Assembly: GCA_021405325.1 (NCBI GenBank)
Contig: QWII01000110.1
Coordinates: forward strand, 1-33,233
Direction: 5' to 3'
Length of the DNA stretch: 33,233 nucleotides
Source of the DNA: Caldilinea sp. CFX5
GTDB lineage: Bacteria > Chloroflexota > Anaerolineae > Caldilineales > Caldilineaceae
Shown piece after piece: positions 14,932 to 21,992 of the stretch; the stretch's first letter is position 1, and every line of letters starts with the position of its first letter. Position numbers and translations under genes: made by a program. The notes under the pieces are model-generated. The model saw only the letters and a program-made list of their open reading frames with translations. It made no database searches and was not told the origin of the DNA.

Positions 14932-15015
14932 GTTGTGAACACCAGACTGCCCCACCTCAACCTAAGTAGGCTTTCGCCAATTTGGGCTATCCGCTTGGGG
15001 TTTCAACTGGCTTCT

Positions 15016-16086
15016 TTACGCGGCGGCACGCCCTTCACGATTCGCCTGGGAACGCGACGTGAGATCAAAATGGGTCTCGTGACCGTGGAAGAAGCGATCC
15101 AACTCCTCCACCATCAACGCAAAGAAGGGGCGATAGCGATCCCCCGTATGCGCACCGACATGGGGGCTGAGAAAGACATTGCTCAGGTGGATGATCTCAC
15201 TCTCTGGGGGGATCGGCTCCGGGTCAAAGACATCCAGACCGGCGATGATGTCGCCGCGCTTCAGCCGGGCGATGAGGGCGTTGGAATCAACCACCGCGCC
15301 GCGGGAGACATTGATAAAGACGGCACCTGACGGGATCAAATTCAACTCGCGCTCACCCAACATGCCCCGTGTCTTGGGCGTGAGCGGCGCCAGACAGACC
15401 ACCACGTTGCACTGCGACAGCACCTGATCGAGCGAAGTCTGTACAAAGCCCAGCGCCTCGGCCAGTTCGCGCGGCAAGTAGGGATCATGCACCCAGATCT
15501 CCACCGCAAAGGGGCGCAACAGGTGCATCAAGCGTCGCCCCATGTGACCACAGCCGATCATCCCCACCCGTTTGCCCTGTAACCGCCCCGGCATTTTGGC
15601 CCGTTCCTCCGGATCACGTGCCGTCTGTCCGCTGATGATGCGGCGGAAGTGGGCGCCGGCATTGCGCATGGAAAGCAAGATCAACCCCAACGCCCACTCC
15701 GAAACCGGGTAGGAGGAGCCATTCGTCACATCGACGGTGCGGATGTTGCGCGCCCAGGCGGCCTCCAGGTCGATGCGCCCGGCAAAGCGGTCGCCCTCCA
15801 ACTCGCCGATGATGCGCAAATTGGGCGCGGCGGCGAGGATGGCGGCGTCGATCAGCGGCGCGCCGTGGCAGACAACCAGGCCATCATACGCGCCGATTTG
15901 ATCAATGACCTGTCGGGTGGTGGCGGGGTCATCGTGGGCGCGGAAGTAGGTGCGACCGCCCCCTTCGCAGGGGAGCCAGGTGCAGTCGGCAAAGGTTTGC
16001 AGACGGGCCAGGTCGGCGGGGTCGATAAAGTCGTTGTAGACTTGTTGGCTAAAGGCCAGCAGGATATTGGGTCGCTTGGCGGTCAT
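15016..16086 (-). CDS. D-isomer-specific 2-hydroxyacid dehydrogenase family protein
   Basis: This 356-residue protein reads from ATG at 16086. It is an NAD(P)-dependent enzyme that interconverts 2-hydroxy acids and 2-oxo acids. The Rossmann motif is GCGHMG (178-183), and the catalytic triad is in place: R262 in NVSRGAVVD, E290 in DVFDPEP and H309 in LSPHVG. The N-terminal catalytic domain carries YDGLVVCHGAPLI. The length is slightly above the usual 310-330 residues because of an extended N-terminal domain and a C-terminal tail. It is the last gene of a minus-strand operon and overlaps the preceding gene by 4 bases. With a Gfo/Idh/MocA enzyme and a sugar isomerase upstream, the substrate is probably a sugar-derived acid. 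Confidence 0.9.
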   Translation of the reverse strand: MTAKRPNILLAFSQQVYNDFIDPADLARLQTFADCTWLPCEGGGRTYFRAHDDPATTRQVIDQIGAYDGLVVCHGAPLIDAAILAAAPNLRIIGELEGDRFAGRIDLEAAWARNIRTVDVTNGSSYPVSEWALGLILLSMRNAGAHFRRIISGQTARDPEERAKMPGRLQGKRVGMIGCGHMGRRLMHLLRPFAVEIWVHDPYLPRELAEALGFVQTSLDQVLSQCNVVVCLAPLTPKTRGMLGERELNLIPSGAVFINVSRGAVVDSNALIARLKRGDIIAGLDVFDPEPIPPESEIIHLSNVFLSPHVGAHTGDRYRPFFALMVEELDRFFHGHETHFDLTSRSQANREGRAAA

Positions 16087-17282
16087 GCGCCCCTCCCTTG
16101 TGCGATTAACTGTTGATGGGGCATGGTGGCGGCGGTCATCATCTCCGCCATCGTCACCGGTCGCCCCAGCAATTCCGATTCTAAGAAGCCCAACACCAAC
16201 GCCAGCGCCCGCAACCCGGCTTCACCCGTCACTTCGGGCGCACGCTGCCGCACAATCGCGTCAACAAAATCCGCCTGCTCAATGCCCAGGAGACTGGTGT
16301 CGATGTCCTCAAACGCCATCTGATAGGAACTCAGCCGCTCGCCGCCAAAGAGTGTCGCCGTGAGATCATCCAACGCAAAGTCTGGCACGAGCGCGAGGAG
16401 CGCATCGGTCGGCACGATCTCATCGGTCAGGTTGCGGCGCTGCACCAACTTGGGCGCTTCCCCGGTGCGATCGCGCGGGATCGCCAGGCTGCCACCCGTG
16501 CCGTGGATGGTGCGGATAAAGTGGCCCTCGCCTCGCCCGGCGCGGTTCATGAGGTAGTGCAGCAGCGCACCATTTTGGAAGCGGGCGACACCGGCCATCA
16601 CATCTTCTGAGTCGGAGGGGTGGCGCTGCCCTTGGGCGTCGATCCGCTCGTGGTCGATCAGGGCGTTCATCCCCACCACCTGCGTCACCGGCCCCAGATA
16701 GAATTCCTGTAGGTCGGTGTAGTGGATGCCCATATCGACAATGATGCCGCCCTTGGCGCGCAGATGGCGCCAGGGGGTGATCGCCACCCGCTCCCCGCCG
16801 CCGGAGGTCGATTGCAGGGAGAGATAGGGGCGACCGAGCGCGCCTGCGTCGATCAACGCCTTGGCCAGCCGGTTGATCGGGTCGCGCCGGTAATTCTCGG
16901 CCACGGCTAGGGTGCGCCCGGTGCGTTGGGCGGTTGCGATCAGCCGCCGCCCTTCGGCCACGGTGAGGGTGATCGGCTTTTCGACCAGTACGTGCATTCC
17001 CAGTTCCATGGCCGCCACCCCTAAATCGGCATGGGTGTCGGGCGAGGTGGTAAGGATCACCGCATCGACGTTGCGCAGTTGCGCCAGGTCGCTGTAGATG
17101 GCGGGACGTTGTCCCAGCCGCTCCACTGCCAGGTCCGCCGCTTGTTGGGCGCTGGCGGGGAAGAGATCACAGACCGCAGTTAGGGTGAAGGGCAAGCGCC
17201 CCACGCCTTGCAATTTTTGCATCCCACGGATATGGCGACGGCCCATCCCGCCACAGCCAACGAGGGCTACGGAGAGCGTCAT
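16083..17282 (-). CDS. Gfo/Idh/MocA family NAD(P)-dependent sugar oxidoreductase
   Basis: A 399-residue protein. The N-terminal Rossmann domain has GCGGMG (9-14), and the family signature EKP is at 101-103 (VEKPITLT). The second domain includes GGIIVDMGIHYTDL, which carries the Asp and His residues expected in the active site. It oxidises a sugar, cyclitol or sugar derivative at a carbon; the exact substrate is not predictable. Both neighbours overlap by 4 bases (ATGA), so the three genes are translated as a unit. Confidence 0.92.
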   Translation of the reverse strand: MTLSVALVGCGGMGRRHIRGMQKLQGVGRLPFTLTAVCDLFPASAQQAADLAVERLGQRPAIYSDLAQLRNVDAVILTTSPDTHADLGVAAMELGMHVLVEKPITLTVAEGRRLIATAQRTGRTLAVAENYRRDPINRLAKALIDAGALGRPYLSLQSTSGGGERVAITPWRHLRAKGGIIVDMGIHYTDLQEFYLGPVTQVVGMNALIDHERIDAQGQRHPSDSEDVMAGVARFQNGALLHYLMNRAGRGEGHFIRTIHGTGGSLAIPRDRTGEAPKLVQRRNLTDEIVPTDALLALVPDFALDDLTATLFGGERLSSYQMAFEDIDTSLLGIEQADFVDAIVRQRAPEVTGEAGLRALALVLGFLESELLGRPVTMAEMMTAATMPHQQLIAQGRGA

Positions 17283-18127
17283 GCGCGCCCCCTTTCAATG
17301 CCGGCCGCGGCAAAGGCTTTGCTCACCACTGCATAGGAGCGGGTGGCCGTGGCGAGCGGATCATAATCAGGGCGACGCTGCACCATCATGCTGATCTCGG
17401 TGGAGATGACGCCGGTGTAGCCGTGCGCCTGCATCGCTTTGAGATAGCGCACATAGTCAAACTCCCCCTCGCCGGGGATGAGATATTCGTGGTTGGGCGC
17501 GCGGCCGCGCTCATCCTTGATGTGGGCGTGGGCGGTGTAGGGGATGATCTTGGCGACCGACTCCTCAATCGGCACGCCGACGACATTAAAGTGGCTGATG
17601 TCAAAGTTGATGCGGATGGCGGGCGAGGCAATCTGCTGCATGAGCGTCACCGTTTGGTCGGGCCATTCCACCGCCGCGCCCACATGATGCTCGACGGCAA
17701 TGGTGACGCCCTTGCTCTGGGCATAGTCGCCGAGGGCGTTCAGCCGCGCCACCAGTTGGGCTTGCTGCGTCGCCAGGTCGCCGGGTTTGCCGCCAAAGCC
17801 GGTGATCACCACCGGCGGCCGGCCCTCCTGCGCCCAATCGACGGCGAGATCCACCGCCCCGCGGACATAATCACGATGGCGGGCAAACGCATCGGGGTCT
17901 GGTTCCATCAGGTTAAGATAGGAGCCAACGGCAGAGAGGTACAGTCCGTGCGTCTTGAGCAGCCCGGCCACGCGCCGCCGTTCAGCGCTATCCAGGTTGG
18001 CAAGGGCAGTAGTATAGCGCGGGAGGACGGTGATCTCAACGGCGTCAAAGCCGAGCGCCGCGATCTGTTGGAGGCTACCCTCAATGGGCGTCGTCGGCAT
18101 CCCCCAGGTGCTGTAGCCTAATTTCAT
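17279..18127 (-). CDS. Sugar phosphate isomerase/epimerase (xylose isomerase-like TIM barrel)
   Basis: This 282-residue protein is the first gene of the minus-strand operon. The ATG at 18127 follows GAGGTC. It begins MKLGYSTWGMP and shows the metal-dependent TIM-barrel pattern: IAVEHH (metal ligand Glu), INFDISHF (Asp and His), AHAHIKDE (His) and VISTEI (Glu). Members isomerise or epimerise sugars and cyclitols such as inosose, hydroxypyruvate or ketoses. Co-translation with the Gfo/Idh/MocA enzyme suggests an oxidise-epimerise-reduce route for a sugar or cyclitol. Confidence 0.9.
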   Translation of the reverse strand: MKLGYSTWGMPTTPIEGSLQQIAALGFDAVEITVLPRYTTALANLDSAERRRVAGLLKTHGLYLSAVGSYLNLMEPDPDAFARHRDYVRGAVDLAVDWAQEGRPPVVITGFGGKPGDLATQQAQLVARLNALGDYAQSKGVTIAVEHHVGAAVEWPDQTVTLMQQIASPAIRINFDISHFNVVGVPIEESVAKIIPYTAHAHIKDERGRAPNHEYLIPGEGEFDYVRYLKAMQAHGYTGVISTEISMMVQRRPDYDPLATATRSYAVVSKAFAAAGIERGRA

Positions 18128-18242
18128 AAAGTGACCTCGATTCGTTTGTGCGAGATGCTGTTGGTTTGTGGCTCATCGACCAGCGGCGTGGATCGAAACC
18201 CGCCAGGGCTTCCGGGGCCAGGCCGCCACATGGTCGCGTTCC

Positions 18243-18271
18243 ATTTTAAAGAGGCGCTGGCGAGATGTCAA
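18243..18271 (-). promoter_or_regulatory. Promoter of the minus-strand sugar operon
   Basis: On the minus strand, TTGACA (18271-18266) is followed after 17 bases by TAAAAT (18248-18243). The predicted start near 18236 gives a leader of about 110 bases before the ATG at 18127. It is the only clear promoter in the divergent gap 18128-18554, apart from that of paralogue C on the other strand. Confidence 0.75.
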
Positions 18272-18314
18272 ACAGTAAATCAGCAGCCGACGCCCGCCGT
18301 TAGCCGGCAACGGG

Positions 18315-18374
18315 TCGGCGTTAGCAGCCCGCGCTGAAGTGCTGACGCGTTGCTAACGCCGACTCCGCTATACT
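18315..18374 (+). promoter_or_regulatory. Palindromic operator and -10 box of paralogue C
   Basis: TCGGCGTTAGCA (18315-18326) and TGCTAACGCCGA (18351-18362) are perfect 12-bp inverted arms, followed by TATACT (18369-18374). The block is almost identical to the one at 3846-3904 and similar to 254-314. The minus-strand promoter lies about 45 bases upstream, so one regulator could affect both directions. Confidence 0.65.
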
Positions 18375-18554
18375 CCTAATCTATGAGGACAACTGAATAC
18401 TATGCCTGCACAAGGTCGGCGCTTTCTGGCCGTTCCCGGCGCCGTACATAACGATTGCCAAAAACGGTTCAGAAACGCCGCCGAAACGCTTGTTCAGGTA
18501 GAGTAACGGTAGTCCAGTCAATCTAATTCATAGCGTAACGAAAAGAGGAGATCC
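18375..18554 (+). promoter_or_regulatory. Long conserved leader of paralogue C
   Basis: This is a close copy of the leader of paralogue B (3905-4079), including GCTTTCTGGCCGTTCCCGGC and CGAAAAGAGGAG before the ATG. It differs from the leader of paralogue A even though the coding body of C is closest to A. Confidence 0.5.
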
Positions 18555-20747
18555 ATGAAATGGTTATTGTCAACCTTCGTGATGGTGTTCGAGTTTCTGC
18601 GTTCAGCCGAGTGTCGCATCTGGTTGCGGTTGGCGGTAAAGCCGCTGGTCGTGTTGGCGGTGCTGGCCCTGTTCTTATGGCTGGGCGCCTGGTTTGATAC
18701 GCAGATTGCCAACCACATTGCCCACGCCGAGTCAACCGAAATTCAAGGGCTGGCTTGTTTGCCGGGGACAGAACAGGATGGTGCGCTTTGTTACACCCCC
18801 TGCCAAGAAGGGTTTACCGGCGCCGGCCCGATCTGCTACAAAAAGTGCCCCGATGACTACACCGACGATGGCGCGATCTGCCGCAAGAATGCCCACATCT
18901 TTGCCAAAGCGAGCTATGGCCGCGGCGGCGGTTCATCCATGATCTGCGCCCCGAATCAGGAAGCGCAAGGCGGCTTGTGCTATCCCCGCTGCGCCCCCAC
19001 CCACTATGGCGTGGGACCGGTCTGCTGGGAACGCTGCAAGGCGGGCTATGCCGATCATGGCGTCACCTGTTTCAAACATCTCTTTGACCTCTATGGCAAG
19101 AACACCTATGGCCGGGGGGCGGGTGTTGGCGTCAGCGCTTGTCCAGCAGGCATGGAGCGCAACGGCGCCCTCTGCTATCCCAGATGTCAGGCCGGTTTCT
19201 CTGGTGCGGGTCCTGTCTGCTTCCAAATCTGCCCGGCTGGCTACAAGGATGATGGCGCGCTCTGTCGCAAGGATGCCATCATCTTCGCCAAAGAGAGCTA
19301 CCCACGCGGCGCCGGCGAAGCAATGAACTTCGCGCCGGAAGCGTTCGATGAAACGGTGCGCACGCCGAAAGATACACCGGTTCGTCTCGAGAGGCGATAT
19401 ATTGACTTAAATGATTTCTTTCATTCAATCGTGACAGTCAAAACCACCAGCCACGGCACGACGATCGCAGGTCTCTATACGCCCAACAGCGGTTTTGAAG
19501 GCGTCGATACCTACCACTGGAAAATCGGCGACGGCAAACATGACTCGAATGTGGCCATTGCCACTATCATCGTCGGCAATGGCGCCGCTAACAGCGCCCC
19601 GGTGGCGTTGGATCGCACGGTCGTCGTCACCGAAGAGACGCCGATCACGATTGATGTCCTCTGCACCGATGCCGAGAATGATGAACTCTTCTATCAGTTG
19701 CTCGAAAAGCCAAAACATGGCGAGTACCAGTGGATTCCACCCAACACGGTCATTTACACGCCCACGGTCGATTTTGTCGGCACGGACTCGTTCACCTTCC
19801 GTTCCCATGATGGACAAGATTCCTCCAACGTCTCGACCATTACGCTGACGGTGAACGCCGTCAACGATGCGCCCGTCATCGTGACCCAGCCGATCAGCAC
19901 GACGCGCAACAATAATGCCGCCGTCACCCTGGCCGCGACGGACGCCGAAGGCGACGCCATCACTTATACCGTGGTCAGCAGCCCGACGTATGGTTCGTTG
20001 AGCGGGGCGATCCCCAACCTGCTCTATACCCCGAATGCGCATTATGTGGGCGAGGACAGCTTCCAGTTCCGCGCCAGTGACGCCCAGGGCGCCGCGACCG
20101 TGGCGACGGTCAACATTACGGTGTTGCCAACCAACACAGCCCCGGTGGTCGAAAACCTGGCCCTTAGCACCACGCAGGAGAGCGCCATCGCCGTCAACCT
20201 GACCGCCACCGACGCCGACGGCGATGCGTTGACCTATCGCCTTGTCAGCAGCCCCACTCACGGTTCGTTGGCTGGCGAGGGCACAGATTGGGTCTACACA
20301 CCCAACGCTGGTTTCATCGGCGTGGAAAGCTTCACCTTCACCGCCAACGACGGCCAGGTGGACGCCCCGGTCGCCACCGTCACCATCACCGTGAACGCCG
20401 GCCCCAACGAAGCCAGCGTCGCCGGTCTGGTCTTTGAGGATCGCAACGGCAACGGTCAACCCGATGCGGATGATGTCGGCGTGGCTGGCTTACTGGTCAC
20501 GCTGACGCCGAGCGATGGCAGAGCAGGCAATGCCCTCAGCACCACCACCGAAAGCGGCGGTGGCTGGCGTATCGACAATGTCCCCTTTGGGCAGTACACC
20601 GTCAAGGTAGCGGCAGGGAATGGCGCACAGATCGAGCAACCGGTTGCGGCCACGGTCACCGTCGGGCAACGGGGCTTGCAGCAGTTGCCACCCGGCGCGG
20701 TCAAAGTTACCAGTCGCGCCCTCTTCTTGCCGGTGGTGGTGCGCTAA
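18555..20747 (+). CDS. Secreted modular surface protein, paralogue C
   Basis: This 730-residue protein starts at 18555 after GAGGAG. It has the same modules as the other two copies. The long signal region ends at AHA (56-58). Six-cysteine repeats begin at C68, C131 and C196, with identical 11-4-11-4-11 spacing and SYGRGGG, TYGRGAG and SYPRGAG linkers. A divergent first Ig-like segment is followed by three Ig/cadherin-like repeats, a SdrD-B-like domain with EDRNGNGQPDADD, and SRALFLPVVVR at the end. The first 20 residues resemble paralogue B, while residues from about 59 on are nearly those of paralogue A (for example the stretch around WERCKAGYADHG). This points to a mosaic origin. It is likely exported and envelope-associated; the function is not known. 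Confidence 0.88.
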   Translation: MKWLLSTFVMVFEFLRSAECRIWLRLAVKPLVVLAVLALFLWLGAWFDTQIANHIAHAESTEIQGLACLPGTEQDGALCYTPCQEGFTGAGPICYKKCPDDYTDDGAICRKNAHIFAKASYGRGGGSSMICAPNQEAQGGLCYPRCAPTHYGVGPVCWERCKAGYADHGVTCFKHLFDLYGKNTYGRGAGVGVSACPAGMERNGALCYPRCQAGFSGAGPVCFQICPAGYKDDGALCRKDAIIFAKESYPRGAGEAMNFAPEAFDETVRTPKDTPVRLERRYIDLNDFFHSIVTVKTTSHGTTIAGLYTPNSGFEGVDTYHWKIGDGKHDSNVAIATIIVGNGAANSAPVALDRTVVVTEETPITIDVLCTDAENDELFYQLLEKPKHGEYQWIPPNTVIYTPTVDFVGTDSFTFRSHDGQDSSNVSTITLTVNAVNDAPVIVTQPISTTRNNNAAVTLAATDAEGDAITYTVVSSPTYGSLSGAIPNLLYTPNAHYVGEDSFQFRASDAQGAATVATVNITVLPTNTAPVVENLALSTTQESAIAVNLTATDADGDALTYRLVSSPTHGSLAGEGTDWVYTPNAGFIGVESFTFTANDGQVDAPVATVTITVNAGPNEASVAGLVFEDRNGNGQPDADDVGVAGLLVTLTPSDGRAGNALSTTTESGGGWRIDNVPFGQYTVKVAAGNGAQIEQPVAATVTVGQRGLQQLPPGAVKVTSRALFLPVVVR

Positions 20748-20848
20748 GCACCCCGACTAGAAGGGGCTGTTTTTACACAGCGCACAGCAACGGGTTTTTG
20801 TTGTGAACGCGCCGTAGTTCAGATTCGGGGCGCGTTTCGCCGACCAGG

Positions 20849-20913
20849 GAATGGGTTGCGCGGGTCAGACGATGATACTGTCATGTGAACTTTGTGACCC
20901 GTGCAACCCATTC
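20849..20913. repeat. Inverted repeat downstream of paralogue C
   Basis: The 19-base arms GAATGGGTTGCGCGGGTCA (20849-20867) and TGACCCGTGCAACCCATTC (20895-20913) match with one G-T pair. The loop is 27 bases. It lies between the end of paralogue C and the IclR-operon promoter and may be a REP-like palindrome or insulator. The nearer sequence 20760-20845 has only weak hairpins and no clear terminator. Confidence 0.7.
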
Positions 20914-20955
20914 TCTTTGCCCCCAACTTGAAATCCACCTCGCGTGAATTCACAC

Positions 20956-20984
20956 TTGACAACCCATCGCTGCAATGATATAAT
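20956..20984 (+). promoter_or_regulatory. Consensus promoter of the IclR-led operon
   Basis: TTGACA (20956-20961) and TATAAT (20979-20984) are perfect hexamers with the optimal 17-base spacing. The region is AT-rich compared with its surroundings. The predicted start near 20991 falls inside the palindrome that follows, so the promoter is probably strong but tightly repressed. Confidence 0.85.
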
Positions 20985-21025
20985 TTTATGAAATGCTATT
21001 TCAAATTGAAATAGCATTTCATAAA
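20985..21025 (+). promoter_or_regulatory. 41-bp perfect palindrome, probable IclR-family operator
   Basis: Two perfect 20-bp arms (20985-21004 and 21006-21025) flank one central base. Each arm contains most of a smaller palindrome, TGAAATGCTATTTCA (20989-21003) and TGAAATAGCATTTCA (21007-21021), so two 15-bp boxes of the form TGAAAT-N3-ATTTCA lie side by side, 18 bp centre to centre. This resembles boxes of IclR-family repressors such as KdgR. It begins right after the -10, where a repressor would block transcription. The gene 160 bases downstream encodes an IclR protein, so autoregulation is likely. About 160 bases of leader (21026-21185) show no other feature. Confidence 0.75.
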
Positions 21026-21185
21026 TCCTAAATGCAAGATATATGTTAATTCCCATTCTTGCTCCCATAATTGCATAAGCGGTTTGCTCTACTGATAGGA
21101 CTTTTGCTTGGCGCAGAGATTCGGTAAGATATTCTCATCCCGATTTATGCTACGCGCCAGTCAATCCCAGGAGGGCATTTCAGCT

Positions 21186-21983
21186 ATGAAACACGAGGAA
21201 GTTTTTAAGTATCTTTCGCCAACTGTGCAGCGCACCATTGATGTTCTGTTCGTCTTTATGTCTGACCAGGTGGAATGGTCATTGGCAGAGTTGGCCCAAG
21301 CGGTAAACTTACCCAAAACCACAGTTTTTCGCGAGGTGGTGAACCTGGAGGTGCGTGGTTTGGTAGAACAAGATCCCACCACCGGCAAGTACCGGTTGGG
21401 ACTGCGCCTCTTTGAACTGGGGATGTACGCCTGGCGTAACGTCGATCTGCGGGCCGTCGCCCGCCCCTACCTGGAAGAACTGTCGCGGCGGACAGGGGAG
21501 AGCATCACCCTGGGCATTTTGTCCGAAGATGAAGTACTCTATCTGGATAAGGTGGATAGCGCCAAGGTGCTACGCGCCGCCTCTAGTTTAGGGCAACGCC
21601 GCTTACCGCATTGCACCGCTGTGGGCAAGGTCCTCCTGGCCGATCTGTCAGATTATGAGGTCGCCCGCATTGCCCAAGAGAAGGGACTGGCGCCGCGCAC
21701 AGCGGCCACGATCACTAATCTGGACGATCTACGCACCGAGTTGGCGCGCATCCGCCACGAAGGCTATTCAGTCGATCTGGGCGAATTTGAAGAGGGGCTT
21801 TGTTGTGTGGCGACGCCGATCTTGGATGGCGCAGGCAAGGTGGCTGCGGCCATCGGTGTGGCGGGGCCATTAGTGCGTTTTGACGCGGAGACGCGCCAAC
21901 AGTTGATCAAGGTCATGCAGTCCACCGCCGAGGAGATTTCGGCCAGGTTAGGCTATCACAACCACCCATCTGTCCAAGCGTAA
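21186..21983 (+). CDS. IclR-family transcriptional regulator
   Basis: A 265-residue protein. The ATG at 21186 was chosen because AGGAGGG lies about 10 bases upstream and because the family usually starts shortly before the winged helix; an in-frame ATG at 21147 would add 13 residues. The N-terminal winged helix-turn-helix (about 13-75) includes SLAELAQAVNLPKTTVFREVVNL as its recognition region and KYRLGLRLFELG as the linker. The effector domain (about 85-255) has SGESITLGIL, PHCTAVGKVLLA, RHEGYSVDLGEFEEGLCCVA and a final IGVAGP strand. Such proteins sense small metabolites, often aromatic or organic acids, and usually repress the adjoining catabolic operon. It probably binds the palindrome at 20985-21025. 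Confidence 0.92.
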   Translation: MKHEEVFKYLSPTVQRTIDVLFVFMSDQVEWSLAELAQAVNLPKTTVFREVVNLEVRGLVEQDPTTGKYRLGLRLFELGMYAWRNVDLRAVARPYLEELSRRTGESITLGILSEDEVLYLDKVDSAKVLRAASSLGQRRLPHCTAVGKVLLADLSDYEVARIAQEKGLAPRTAATITNLDDLRTELARIRHEGYSVDLGEFEEGLCCVATPILDGAGKVAAAIGVAGPLVRFDAETRQQLIKVMQSTAEEISARLGYHNHPSVQA

Positions 21984-21992
21984 AAGGGGGAT

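Noticed and set aside
18393..18460. Short reading frame in the leader of paralogue C considered as a leader peptide
   Set aside because: Its ATG is absent from the otherwise conserved leader of paralogue B, so it is not under shared constraint.
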